Assembly (NCBI GenBank): GCA_003151335.1
Contig: PLXE01000030.1
Span: 1-64,000, forward strand
Length of the DNA stretch: 64,000 bases
Direction of reading: 5' to 3'
Source of the DNA: Acidobacteriaceae bacterium
Lineage (GTDB): Bacteria > Acidobacteriota > Terriglobia > Terriglobales > Acidobacteriaceae
How positions within the stretch are numbered: position 1 is the stretch's first letter; each line of letters begins with the position of its first letter. The position numbers and the translations under genes are program-made. This document shows, piece by piece, positions 34,194-43,128 of the stretch. The notes under the pieces were generated by a model. That model saw only the letters and a list, made by a program, of their open reading frames with translations, was not told the DNA's origin and searched no databases.

Positions 34194-34487
34194 TTATCCT
34201 GCCGATTCTTCCGCGTTCAAAGCTTCAATTTGGTCCAGCATCTTTTCTACTCGGGTACGTACCTCTTCGCGCTCCCGGCGCAGGCCGACCATTTCCTGGC
34301 GCATGGTGTCAATTTCCGCTTCACGCTCATGCAATTGCTGGCGCAAGCGGGAGGCATCGCGCTCGGCGGCGGCTTTGGCCTCACGGGCCGACTTCAACAG
34401 CTCGATGGTGCGCAGAATTTTTTCTTCCAGGGACTTGAAATCGGCATTAGAGGAGGCGGAGACGGCTTCGACTGCATTCGCGGGCAT
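34194..34487 (-). CDS. ZapB-like coiled-coil protein
   Basis: 97 residues, almost wholly predicted coiled coil (LEEKILRTIELLKSAREAKAAAERDASRLRQQLHEREAEIDTMRQEMVGLRREREEVRTRVEKMLDQIEAL). This length and the position between pheT and zapA match the ZapB/coiled-coil division genes found upstream of zapA in other phyla. The function is inferred from context. It is separated from zapA by G-rich heptad repeats. Confidence 0.75.
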   Translation of the reverse strand: MPANAVEAVSASSNADFKSLEEKILRTIELLKSAREAKAAAERDASRLRQQLHEREAEIDTMRQEMVGLRREREEVRTRVEKMLDQIEALNAEESAG

Positions 34488-34663
34488 ATAAAGACCAAAC
34501 CTCGAAAAAATTTGTTATGGCGAGCGCAGTATACCGCAAAAGTTTGTGGGCGGAACTGTGCAAAGCACGATTGCGTTGCCATTTGTGGTCGGCGAACCTG
34601 AATGTGCAACGTTCGCGGTGCAGACGGCCCCAAATTTGCTGATCTGTGCTTACGGTTGTGCTC

Positions 34664-36844
34664 TCATTGCGCGCGCAGCACGCCGCCCAGCGATTGCAGT
34701 TTCACGACGATCTGCGCCGACCATTGCGCCACTTCGTCGTCACGCAGCGTGCGCTCGTTCGACTGGAACTCGGCGTGGAGCAGCACCGAGTATTTGCCGG
34801 CGCCGACCTTCTCGCCGCGAAAGATCTCAGCCGGGACGAACTTCTGCAGCTCGCCCAGCCCCAACTCTTCGATGGCCGAGCGGATGCGCTCGAAGGTCAC
34901 CGCTTCATCGAAGATGAACGAGAAATCGCGCTCGACCGTGGGGAATTTCGAGATCCGCTGATACCGTGGCTCGCGCAACGGGTGGCGATACACCCGCTCG
35001 AGCATCAACTCTGCGATGTAGATCTCCTGGCGGAACTTGCGTTCTGTTGCCAGATCAGGATGCAACTGCCCGAAGCAGGCGACGGTCTCGCCGTCCATCA
35101 GTGCACGCGCCGAGCGGCCGGGATGGAAATACGGCGGCGTGTGATCGTCGAAATGCAGCTCCTGATGCTCGAAGGCCGCAAGCAGCTCTTCGACGTCGCC
35201 CTTCATGTGGAAGAACGTGTACGGCTGCGCCGCTGAATGGACGCTCTTCGTGATCGCGTCGCCGGTAGCGACAAAGCCCAGGTGGCGGCGCTCGTCTTCG
35301 ATGGAGCGGTCGCCCAGCTTCTCGAAGACCTCGCCGGCCTCGAAGAGCCGTACGTTGGCGTTGCCGCGATTCAGGTTGTAACCCACCATGTTCAGCAGGC
35401 CGGGAATGAGCGAGGTGCGGAGGTATCCCGCCTCTTCGCTCAGCGGATTGGCGATGGCCAGCGGCTCGGCGGGCGCCCCACCCAAGCTGGGCGCCCCACT
35501 CAAGCCGGTGTTGCTTGAGTGGGAGCTTGCAAAGGCCTTCGCCTCCTGCTCGGAGACGAAGGTGATGGAAATGCTCTCGTCGTAACCGAGCGCGAGCATG
35601 GTTTCGCGAAGCTTGGCGTTCTTGGGCTCGTCCGGCAGCGTGACGACTGCGCCGGTGAACGCAGGCAGGGTGTTGGGGAACTGGTTGTAGCCGTGGACGC
35701 GCGCCAGTTCCTCCAGCAGATCAACCTCGCGCTCCACGTCGAGGCGCCAGGTGGGAATCTGGATGCTGAAGCTACCTTCGGGTGCGCGTGTGACGCCGAA
35801 ACCGAGCCGGCCCAGGATGCGCTGGATCTCATCTTCATCAAAATCGATGCCGAGAATACGATTCACCTCCGAGCGATGCAACGCGATGGATGCACGCTCT
35901 GCTTTACGGGCGACAGTGTCGATCTGTTCACCGTGTAACTCGCCGCCGGCGCTCGCGAGAATTAGCTCGGCTACGCGATCGCAAGCCAGCGGCGTAATGC
36001 CCCAGTCAGCGCCGCGCTCGAAGCGATGCGACGCGTCGGTGTGCATGAGGTGGCGCTTGGCCATGCTGCGGACCGTCGCCGGGTCGAACCATGCCGACTC
36101 GATGAGCACGTTCTTCGTGCGCTCGGTGATCATGGAATCGAAGCCGCCCATGACGCCTGCCAGCGCCACCGGCTTCCTTCCGTCGGCAATGACGAGGTCG
36201 TCGGTCGAGAGCTTGCGGTCCACGCCGTCGAGGGTCTTGAGCACTTCGCCTTCGCGTGCACGGCGCACGATGATGGTGCCGCCTTCCAATAGATCGAGAT
36301 CGAAGACATGCGTGGGATGGCCAAGCTCGTTCAAGGCATAGTTGGTTGCGTCGGCGGCGTTGTTGATGGGGCGCGAACCGAGCAGTTCGAGCCGCCTGGC
36401 GACCGGCTGCGGCGATGGCCCGATCTTCACGTTGCGAACGATGCGCGCGGTGTAACGCGCACAACCCTGGGCATCCTCGATCACGATAGGGAACGCCTCA
36501 GCTGTTGTGCTGTCATCAGCATTGAGTTCGTCTTTCGTGAAACTTGTCATCCCGATCGGAGCTCGCCAGACAGCCGAATTGGATTGACGCGTCTTTCGTT
36601 CCGGCAGCATCGGGCTGACCTTCTTCAGCTTTACGTCGTAGATGGCCGACGCCTCGCGCGCCACGCCGTAATGGTTCATGGCGTCCACGCGGTTGGTGGT
36701 CAGGTCCATCTCGTAGATGGTCGCGCCGTTCTCTTCCTGGACGGACTCCACCGCGATGCCGGCCGAAGTGAGATCCTCGGCGAGTTGGCGGTCGTTGGCG
36801 GCAACGTTGACGAACTCACGCAGCCATGCGGGGAGAATTCTCAC
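34664..36844 (-). CDS. pheT: Phenylalanyl-tRNA synthetase beta chain, short form
   Basis: 726 residues. Conserved B3/B4 and B5 parts are seen (DLTTNRVDAMNHYGVAREASAIYDVKL; NRILGIDFDEDEIQRILGRLGF), and the C-terminal ferredoxin-like anticodon-binding domain (RYQRISKFPTVERDFSFIFDEAVTFERIRSAI) is complete. After the first 40 residues the chain goes straight to the B3 lead-in, so the OB-fold tRNA-binding domain of full-length PheT (about 800 residues) is missing. It overlaps pheS by 4 bp (ATGA). PheS and PheT form an alpha2-beta2 enzyme. Confidence 0.95.
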   Translation of the reverse strand: MRILPAWLREFVNVAANDRQLAEDLTSAGIAVESVQEENGATIYEMDLTTNRVDAMNHYGVAREASAIYDVKLKKVSPMLPERKTRQSNSAVWRAPIGMTSFTKDELNADDSTTAEAFPIVIEDAQGCARYTARIVRNVKIGPSPQPVARRLELLGSRPINNAADATNYALNELGHPTHVFDLDLLEGGTIIVRRAREGEVLKTLDGVDRKLSTDDLVIADGRKPVALAGVMGGFDSMITERTKNVLIESAWFDPATVRSMAKRHLMHTDASHRFERGADWGITPLACDRVAELILASAGGELHGEQIDTVARKAERASIALHRSEVNRILGIDFDEDEIQRILGRLGFGVTRAPEGSFSIQIPTWRLDVEREVDLLEELARVHGYNQFPNTLPAFTGAVVTLPDEPKNAKLRETMLALGYDESISITFVSEQEAKAFASSHSSNTGLSGAPSLGGAPAEPLAIANPLSEEAGYLRTSLIPGLLNMVGYNLNRGNANVRLFEAGEVFEKLGDRSIEDERRHLGFVATGDAITKSVHSAAQPYTFFHMKGDVEELLAAFEHQELHFDDHTPPYFHPGRSARALMDGETVACFGQLHPDLATERKFRQEIYIAELMLERVYRHPLREPRYQRISKFPTVERDFSFIFDEAVTFERIRSAIEELGLGELQKFVPAEIFRGEKVGAGKYSVLLHAEFQSNERTLRDDEVAQWSAQIVVKLQSLGGVLRAQ

Positions 36845-37962
36845 GCGAACTGCTCCAAAAACCTCACGTCGCCCTCATAGAACAACTGAATCTCTTCCAC
36901 CTCGTACTTCAGGATGGCAATGCGCTCGACACCCATGCCGAAGGCGAAGCCCGAGATCTTCGATGAGTCATAACCGTTGTGCTTGACGAAGTCGAAGACG
37001 TTGGGGTCAACCATGCCGCAGCCCAGCAACTCGATCCAGCCGCTGAATTTGCACTTGCGGCAGCCCTTGCCGCCGCAGAAGATGCAGCTCACCTGCATGT
37101 CGGCGCTGGGCTCGGTGAAGGGGAAGAACGACGGATAGAAGCGCGTCTTCACCGACGAGCCGAACAATGCTTTCATGGCGTGGTCGAGCGTGCCCTTCAG
37201 ATCGCAGAAGGTGATGTTGGTGTCCACCGCCAGCCCTTCGACCTGGTGAAATACCGGCGAGTGGGTGGCGTCGAGCGGATCGTTGCGATGCACCTTGCCC
37301 GGGATCACGATGCGCACCGGCGGCGGTTGCTGCTCCATGGTGCGAATCTGCACCGGCGAGGTGTGGGTGCGCAGCAGCAGACGATCGCGCGCGGGTTTGC
37401 TTTCCTGGCCGGCGATGAACAGCGTGTCCTGCGTATCGCGCGCGGGATGGTCCGGCGGGAAGTTGAGCGACTCGAAGTTGTAGTAGTCAGTCTCGACCTC
37501 GGGGCCTTCGCCGACGGAGTAGCCCATCGCTTTGAAGACGGCGACGATCTCGTCCATCACGCGCAGCACGGGATGCTTGACGCCGATGGGGCGCTGGATG
37601 CCGGGGAGAGTGATGTCGAGACGGTCGGCGGCGAGGGCATCTTTAGAAAGGGAGTCTATGACGGTTCGAATGTCCTCGTCTCGGCTCTGCCCATGGGTTA
37701 CGAAATGCTCGATCTCCGGACGCAATGTGTTGATGATCTGTCCGATAGTTCGCTTTAGATCGGCTGGACAGGGTTTAAGCCAAAGGTTATTCAGCTGAGT
37801 GAGGATTCCATTCTTGCGAGCGAGCCATCGATCGCGGAATGCCTTCCAGTCAGCCTGAGAGGAGATCGAAGCTTCTTCTTCAGCAAGTGCCCGGCGAAGA
37901 TCGGCGACGGCGCGATCGAGCGCTTCCGGCGAATAGTCCTCGAGTTTGGGAACGGTGTACAT
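36841..37962 (-). CDS. pheS: Phenylalanyl-tRNA synthetase alpha chain
   Basis: 373 residues. The N-terminal coiled-coil arm (about 10-100) precedes the class II core with motif 2 IPGKVHRNDPLDATHSPVFHQVEGLAVD and motif 3 GFAFGMGVERIAILKY. A Cys cluster CIFCGGKGCRKCKFSG (about 290-305) suggests a bound zinc, seen in some bacterial PheS. The ATG at 37962 lies behind a hairpin at 37971-38004, which separates it from rplT. Confidence 0.96.
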   Translation of the reverse strand: MYTVPKLEDYSPEALDRAVADLRRALAEEEASISSQADWKAFRDRWLARKNGILTQLNNLWLKPCPADLKRTIGQIINTLRPEIEHFVTHGQSRDEDIRTVIDSLSKDALAADRLDITLPGIQRPIGVKHPVLRVMDEIVAVFKAMGYSVGEGPEVETDYYNFESLNFPPDHPARDTQDTLFIAGQESKPARDRLLLRTHTSPVQIRTMEQQPPPVRIVIPGKVHRNDPLDATHSPVFHQVEGLAVDTNITFCDLKGTLDHAMKALFGSSVKTRFYPSFFPFTEPSADMQVSCIFCGGKGCRKCKFSGWIELLGCGMVDPNVFDFVKHNGYDSSKISGFAFGMGVERIAILKYEVEEIQLFYEGDVRFLEQFA

Positions 37963-37970
37963 GCTGAAGG

Positions 37971-38004
37971 AAAAAAGCGCAACGGGCGGCCGCGCGGGCC
38001 GCCC
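37971..38004 (-). terminator. Hairpin between rplT and pheS
   Basis: GGGCGGCC (37984-37991) pairs with GGCCGCCC (37997-38004). On the minus strand it is followed by GTTGCGC and TTTTTT (37976-37971). It could end the rplT message or attenuate pheST; no leader peptide is obvious. Confidence 0.65.
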
Positions 38005-38041
38005 ATCGGAATTCTACTGCAAGGTTTCTGGGATGGGCGGA

Positions 38042-38398
38042 CTACGCCGTGGCGGCTTGCGCCTGCTTGCACAGCGCCGCAAATCCGGCGGCGTCGTTGA
38101 CCGCCAGATCGGCCAGGATCTTGCGATCCAAATCGATGCCGGCCCTCTTCAAACCATGGATGAACTGGCTGTAGCTGGTGCCGTTCAGCTTGGCCGCGGC
38201 GCCAATGCGCACGATCCAGATGGAGCGATACTGCCGCTTCTTCTGCTTGCGCCCGCTGTAGGCGAACTTCAGGCCTCGTTCGACCGATTCTTTCGCCGAA
38301 CGGTAGAGTTTGGATTTTGTTAAGTAATAGCCACTGGCGCGCTCAAGTATCTTTTTGCGGCGCGCGCGGCGCTTGGTACCACGTTTAACGCGAGGCAT
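38042..38398 (-). CDS. rplT: Ribosomal protein L20
   Basis: 118 residues, full length. [68 protein letters not shown] is the canonical L20. It binds 23S rRNA early in 50S assembly and can repress its own operon. It follows rpmI by about 165 bp, more than usual. Confidence 0.97.
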   Translation of the reverse strand: MPRVKRGTKRRARRKKILERASGYYLTKSKLYRSAKESVERGLKFAYSGRKQKKRQYRSIWIVRIGAAAKLNGTSYSQFIHGLKRAGIDLDRKILADLAVNDAAGFAALCKQAQAATA

Positions 38399-38564
38399 GT
38401 TGCTCCTTTTTGCAAGTCACTAAGCGGCTGGAGGCAAGGACTTCGACCACGCTCGCCTTCCCGTTCGGGTTGGCACAGGGGCCCAGAATAGCCTCTTCAC
38501 ACGCTGTTGGCCGTCGTGGTCTGATGACGCGCGCCGGATGCCGCACCATGCGGCTAGTTGTGGA

Positions 38565-38762
38565 TCAGGCGTAGGGGATCATGCGCGCAATGCGCTTTTG
38601 GTCCGCCTTGTCCACCAAAGTATCGGTATCGAGCTGGCGTTTGCGCTTGGTCGCCTTGGAAGTCAGGATGTGGCGCTTCATCGAATGGCCACGCTTGATC
38701 TTGCCGGTTGCGGTCTTCTTGAAGCGCTTCGCCGCTCCACTATGGGTTTTCATCTTTGGCAT
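38565..38762 (-). CDS. rpmI: Ribosomal protein L35
   Basis: 65 residues. [44 protein letters not shown] is the L35 signature. It lies between a small membrane-protein gene and rplT in the infC operon. Confidence 0.97.
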   Translation of the reverse strand: MPKMKTHSGAAKRFKKTATGKIKRGHSMKRHILTSKATKRKRQLDTDTLVDKADQKRIARMIPYA

Positions 38763-38832
38763 AACGTCTTTCCATTACAACATAAATGGGCGTACTCGGC
38801 CAGTTGGTCAGAACTGTGGCACTGGGTCAATT

Positions 38833-39162
38833 TCAAAACGACAGTCCGAGCATTAGAATACCCGTCGCAACTAACGCTACCACTTGGGGATTCCCCTTCA
38901 CCCCGAGGGCCGCGACCGCCAGTGCAATGAACAGGAGCATTAACACGTTCGTGACGCGCACGATGAGGCGTACGTCTTGTTCTTCTCTGTGTCTTGTGTG
39001 AATCAGGTTGAGCGCGCTGTAGAACAACAGGGCTAGTCCGGTACCCAAAAACCATAGCGCGTTGGCGTTCAGTCTTTTATAAGGGACAAACGCAAGAGTT
39101 GAATGCAATATCCCCAGGAGGAAAGCGATCACCACCACTGTCAGATATGCCTTGCGCTTCAT
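38833..39162 (-). CDS. Small four-helix membrane protein inserted in the infC operon
   Basis: 109 residues with four hydrophobic segments: TVVVIAFLLGILHSTLAF, ANALWFLGTGLALLFYSALNL, VTNVLMLLFIALAVAALG and VVALVATGILMLGL. I do not recognise the family. It sits between infC and rpmI, which are adjacent in most bacteria, so it may be a recent insertion. Codon use looks less GC-rich than its neighbours. Confidence 0.65.
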   Translation of the reverse strand: MKRKAYLTVVVIAFLLGILHSTLAFVPYKRLNANALWFLGTGLALLFYSALNLIHTRHREEQDVRLIVRVTNVLMLLFIALAVAALGVKGNPQVVALVATGILMLGLSF

Positions 39163-39431
39163 TTAGCGCTCCTTGACAGAGCCGACGCCTTCATAGATGA
39201 CCCACTACCCGAACTGTGAGAACCTCTGCCGTCCCTACAGGACTCGAATCTGTTTTCCAGCCTACCCAGCACTCCGCCTGCGGCTGCGTCCACCCCAATC
39301 CGCGCGAAAGCGGCGCGGCTTGGGGACCCCGGTGCATGCTGCGCTAAACTGTTTCGCGCCTATGGCGCTGGATCTCCGGGCAGCAAACTACACTGGCTAA
39401 CACCAAGTTTGATCGTCGCACCCACTCGGAG

Positions 39432-40055
39432 TTACTGCGGCGGTTGCTGCGGCGGGGCCGGTTGCGGAGCCGCGGCCTTGTCTGGCTTGGGCGCGTGCGG
39501 CTTGGCTTCGGCTTTGGGCGCGTGCGGCTTGGCCGGCGCTTGCGTCTTGGGCGGCGCCAGAATGAGGTGCAACGTGTTGCCCTCTTGCCGCGGACGAAAC
39601 TCCACGATCGCCTTGTCGCCCAGGTCCTTGATCAAGCGCTCCAGAATTCCACGTCCCAAACTCTGGCGGGTCATCTCGCGTCCGCGGAAGAAGATGGTGG
39701 CCTTCACCTTGTCGCCTTCGGCGAGAAAGCGCAACACGTGGTTCTTCTTGGTGTCGTAGTCGTGATCGTCCACATTGATGCGGAACTTCACTTCCTTGAC
39801 TACGATCTGGTGCTGATGTTTCTTGGCCTCGCGCTCGCGCTTTTCCTGCTGATACAGGTATTTCCCGTAATCCATGATGCGGCAAACAGGAGGTTGGGCG
39901 GTGGGCGAGACTTCTACCAGGTCCAGGGTTTTCTCGCGGGCGATCTTGAGCGCGTCGAAGGGGGTCATGACGCCTAACTGGTTGCCTTCGTCGTCGATGA
40001 CGCGAACTTCACGGCCACGAATGCGTTCATTCGTGCGGATAAAACGTTTATCGAT
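39432..40055 (-). CDS. infC: Translation initiation factor IF-3 with AUC start
   Basis: 207 residues when started at ATC (40055-40053). GGAGG (40065-40061) lies 5 nt upstream. A stop in frame lies just before it, and no ATG, GTG or TTG occurs between that stop and the first ATG (39968), which would delete the conserved head DKRFIRTNERIRGREVRVIDDEGNQLG. E. coli infC uses AUU in the same way, for self-repression. The C-terminal domain (VKEVKFRINVDDHDYDTKKNHVLRFL) is intact. The last 35 residues are Pro/Ala/Lys-rich and extra. Confidence 0.92.
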   Translation of the reverse strand: MDKRFIRTNERIRGREVRVIDDEGNQLGVMTPFDALKIAREKTLDLVEVSPTAQPPVCRIMDYGKYLYQQEKREREAKKHQHQIVVKEVKFRINVDDHDYDTKKNHVLRFLAEGDKVKATIFFRGREMTRQSLGRGILERLIKDLGDKAIVEFRPRQEGNTLHLILAPPKTQAPAKPHAPKAEAKPHAPKPDKAAAPQPAPPQQPPQ

Positions 40056-40102
40056 ACAGTCCTCCGCAACAACTGCAGTATTTCAAAAGTATAGCATGGG
40101 AA

Positions 40103-41479
40103 CTAGGCGGGAACCGCGGTTGGAATTGCCAGCTTCGCGATTGCGACCGAGCCTACCAGCGCATCGGAATGCGCCGCTTCGATTGTGCCGCGCACCCACT
40201 GATTCGCCCGGTGCTCGCCGCGCAGCTTGAATTTCAAATAGTTGTCCGTCAACGCTTCAGTGCACTCGCCGTCGTAATGCGTAAGCGTGATCGCCTCCAC
40301 CTCGCGCCCGATGAACGACTGCATGAACTCGCGCTTCTTCCTGGCAGCCAACTCGCGCAGCACACGATTGCGTTCGCGCGCGATGTGCACCGGGACCTGC
40401 TCCGGCATTTCCGCGGACGGAGTTCCCGGCCGCGACGAATACGTGAACACGTGCAGATACGTGAACGGCAGGCGGTCGATGAGCGCGCGGGTCTGCTCGA
40501 AGTCGTCGTCGGTCTCGCCGGGGAAGCCGACCATCACATCGGCGCCAATCGCGGCACCGGGCATGGCGCGGCGGATGCGCTCGATGCGATCGGCGTAATG
40601 CCAGGGGCGATACTTGCGGTGCATCTTGCGCAGAATGCGGTCGCTGCCCGATTGCAGCGGCACGTGCGCGTGCTTGGCGATGCGCACTGAGGTTGCGACC
40701 AACTCGATCACCTCGTTGGTCCAGTCCATGGGCTCGACCGAGCTGATGCGGACCTTCTCGATCGCCGTGTTCGCGAGGATCGCGCGCAGCATGGCGGCGA
40801 AATTCATGCGCGGCGTTAGCTCCCGTCCCCAGCGCCCCAGGTTGATGCCCGACAGCACAATCTCGCGATAGCCGTTGGCGACCAGCCCGTCCACTTCGCG
40901 AAGCACCTGCTCCAACTTCAGCGACCGGCTGCGGCCGCGCACCGACGGGATGATGCAGAACGAGCAACGATTATTGCAGCCGTCCTGCACTTTGAGGTTG
41001 GGGCGTGTCTTCTCGAAGGAGCCGGCTGCAAAGACTGGAGCAGCCATTAGCTCGGTGTGAGCGAAGATGTCGCCGACGATCACGGTTGACGCAGGATTCA
41101 AGCCGATTTGATCCAACGCTACGAAGCCTGCGTCGCTTGCCGGCGGGACGGCGTAATTTGCCAACTCGTGCTTATGCGAGTTTCCGATGACCAGACTGAC
41201 ACCGGGCAGCGCCGAAATCTCCTCGGGTGCGCGCTGAGCGTAACATCCGGTGACCAGGATTCTGGCGGCGGGATTTTCGCGGTGAATGCGGCGGATGGCA
41301 GCACGGGCATCCTGATCGGCCGAGGCGGTGACCGTGCAGGTATTCAGGACGACGACTTCGGCCTCGACGGCCGCAGAGGCGCGCTCTAATCCGCGGGCCA
41401 GCAGTTGGCGCTCGATGGCGGCGCCATCGGCCTGGGTCGCGCGGCATCCGAAGTTCTCCACATGATAAGTCGCCACCAA
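40103..41479 (-). CDS. mtaB: tRNA t6A37 methylthiotransferase MtaB
   Basis: 458 residues. The N-terminal UPF0004 domain has FGCRATQADG, LNTCTVTASAD and VTGCYAQRAPEE (three Cys for an auxiliary 4Fe-4S cluster). The radical SAM domain has CNNRCSFCIIPSVRGRSRS. The C-terminal part resembles a TRAM domain. MtaB adds methylthio to t6A37 of tRNA. TTG (41479) or GTG (41476) is the start; TATAAT at 41488-41483 lies so close that the transcript may be leaderless. Confidence 0.93.
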   Translation of the reverse strand: MVATYHVENFGCRATQADGAAIERQLLARGLERASAAVEAEVVVLNTCTVTASADQDARAAIRRIHRENPAARILVTGCYAQRAPEEISALPGVSLVIGNSHKHELANYAVPPASDAGFVALDQIGLNPASTVIVGDIFAHTELMAAPVFAAGSFEKTRPNLKVQDGCNNRCSFCIIPSVRGRSRSLKLEQVLREVDGLVANGYREIVLSGINLGRWGRELTPRMNFAAMLRAILANTAIEKVRISSVEPMDWTNEVIELVATSVRIAKHAHVPLQSGSDRILRKMHRKYRPWHYADRIERIRRAMPGAAIGADVMVGFPGETDDDFEQTRALIDRLPFTYLHVFTYSSRPGTPSAEMPEQVPVHIARERNRVLRELAARKKREFMQSFIGREVEAITLTHYDGECTEALTDNYLKFKLRGEHRANQWVRGTIEAAHSDALVGSVAIAKLAIPTAVPA

Positions 41480-41644
41480 GCTATTATAATGGGCGCACTT
41501 TAAGGCTGGCGCGGGTCCGGCGCGGGGGAAACAGGCAAGGGGACGCGCAGCCGGGCCAGAATTCGATTCGCAGCAACTTAGCGGTAGGAATTGGCATCAC
41601 ACCAGCCGCACGTCGATGACGAGGCTTTTCCCCTGGAGGTCCCG

Positions 41645-42100
41645 ATGAAACGTCGCATCCTGTTGGTCGATGATGAACTTGCCATTCTGCTCACCCTGCG
41701 TGCCATCCTGGAAATGAACGATTTTGAAGTGGACACCGCCTCCTCGGCCAGGGAAGCTGAGCGCAAACTGAAGAGCGGCGTCTTCGAGATGGTCATTACC
41801 GATATGCGCATGGAGACCGAGACCGCCGGTTACGATGTGATGCGAGCGGCGCGGCAACTGCCCTACAACCCGGCCACCGCCATCCTGACCGCGTACCCGT
41901 CTCTGGGCAATGAATGGCGGAGCCACGGAGCGCAATCGTTACTGGTGAAGCCGGTGAATACGCAAGAACTGCTGCGCCAAATTGAAGCGCTGTTGATCAG
42001 CCATCAGGACCACAAGACCCGGGCAGCCGCTGCGAATGGCGTAAAAACTCTCAACCCCACTTCCAAGAAAGAAAGTCCGGCGGTCGAAAAGGCGGTATAG
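41645..42100 (+). CDS. Stand-alone response-regulator receiver protein
   Basis: 151 residues from the ATG at 41645, after GGAGGT (41635-41640). The receiver fold has the DDE acid pocket, phospho-acceptor Asp53 in VITDMRM and Lys in LLVKPV. No output domain follows; only about 25 residues of Ala/Lys/Ser-rich tail. It may act through a partner protein, as CheY or Spo0F do. No kinase is adjacent. Confidence 0.9.
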   Translation: MKRRILLVDDELAILLTLRAILEMNDFEVDTASSAREAERKLKSGVFEMVITDMRMETETAGYDVMRAARQLPYNPATAILTAYPSLGNEWRSHGAQSLLVKPVNTQELLRQIEALLISHQDHKTRAAAANGVKTLNPTSKKESPAVEKAV

Positions 42101-42225
42101 CGGTTGGTCGAGTTTGCCGGCGTGCTGAAAAACCGTTTGCTGCCAACCCCTGTTGAGACGCAAAATCCCCCACGCGTCCACAGCACGTGGTGGCTGGCGC
42201 TAGCGGATGGCTGGGATTCGGCAGC

Positions 42226-42534
42226 TCAGGCAGTGGCGGCGGTGGTGCGCCGCTGCTGGAAGCACTCCCGACAGAAGACGGGCCGTCCTTGCGTGGGCTT
42301 GAATGGCACGGTGGTTTCCTTGCCGCAACCCGAACAATTGGTGCGAGTTTCCACCTTTGGGTAATTGCCGGGCGGCGTGGCGCCCACTGAGGATGCCCGC
42401 TTGGCCTTGCAGGCTTTGCAACGTTTGGGTTCGTTCTTGAATTGTTTGTCGTAGAAGAACAGTTGTTCTCCCGCGGTGAAGACGAAGTCGGCGCCGCAGT
42501 CAATACACGTCAGAACCTTGTCCTGGAATTCCAT
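42226..42534 (-). CDS. Zinc-ribbon domain protein
   Basis: 102 residues from the ATG at 42534, after AAGGAG. Two Cys pairs form one zinc ribbon (LTCIDCGADFVFT and KRCKACK) and a second set (TNCSGCGKETTVPF and VFCRECF) a second ribbon. This matches the widespread small 'probable zinc-binding domain' proteins of unknown function, which are often linked to CxxC cold-shock or RNA-binding proteins. It is 250 bp upstream of rpsU in transcription order. Confidence 0.82.
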   Translation of the reverse strand: MEFQDKVLTCIDCGADFVFTAGEQLFFYDKQFKNEPKRCKACKAKRASSVGATPPGNYPKVETRTNCSGCGKETTVPFKPTQGRPVFCRECFQQRRTTAATA

Positions 42535-42744
42535 GGGGAGTTGCTCCTTCAGTCCGCGATCCCCGCAGCTATGGACAAGGGTCAAGTTGCAAGCGGCCAG
42601 AGAACCGGACTGAATATTCTTGCTGCCGGTTGCAAATTCCAAAGCTCGGGCACATCCCCGGGGTTCGGCCCACCATGCAACGCATGGTTTACTACCGGTA
42701 AGACTGCGGTCCTGTGAATCAAGAATTCCCCACCAGGATTGGGG

Positions 42745-42776
42745 AAAAGCAAGGGCCGCCGTCGGAACGGCGGCCC
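42745..42776 (-). terminator. Terminator after rpsU
   Basis: GGGCCGCCGT (42753-42762), loop CGGA, ACGGCGGCCC (42767-42776). On the minus strand the hairpin is followed by TTGCTTTT, 10 bp beyond the rpsU stop. Confidence 0.8.
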
Positions 42777-42785
42777 AACGTTGAA

Positions 42786-42983
42786 TTAGTCCTGCTCTTT
42801 GCGAGCCTTCTTGCGGCTGCGCTTGCGCGCCAAAGCTTCCTTTACGCGCTTTTTTTCGCCCGGCTTGAGGTAGAAGGAGTGACGCTTCACTTCCTTGATA
42901 ATGTCCTCTTGCTGGACCTTGCGCTTAAACCGCCGCAGAGCGTTCTCTAACGATTCGCCCTCTTGAATGCGAACTTCCGCCAA
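42786..42983 (-). CDS. rpsU: Ribosomal protein S21
   Basis: 65 residues from TTG (42983), giving MAEVRIQEGESLENALRRFKRKVQQEDIIKEVKRHSFYLKPGEKKRVKEALARKR, the usual S21 start and length. GGGGGTG lies about 8 nt upstream. A GTG at 43010 would add nine residues not seen in S21. S21 acts in translation initiation on the 30S subunit. Confidence 0.93.
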   Translation of the reverse strand: MAEVRIQEGESLENALRRFKRKVQQEDIIKEVKRHSFYLKPGEKKRVKEALARKRSRKKARKEQD

Positions 42984-43128
42984 ACGGGAAACACCCCCAA
43001 ACTCGTCCACGAAGGACAGTAGTAGTTATCCCAATGTTTGTAAGGGAAGTCAAGGAAAGAGTACGAAGCGAGCTTGCGCGAAAGGGGGTTTGCGTCAGGC
43101 CACCAAAGTGCTCTACGCCGTATGTGGC

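Noticed and set aside
39170-39431. Possible tRNA between infC and the membrane-protein gene
   Set aside because: A GC-rich hairpin is present, but no TTCGAAT arm or acceptor stem fits.
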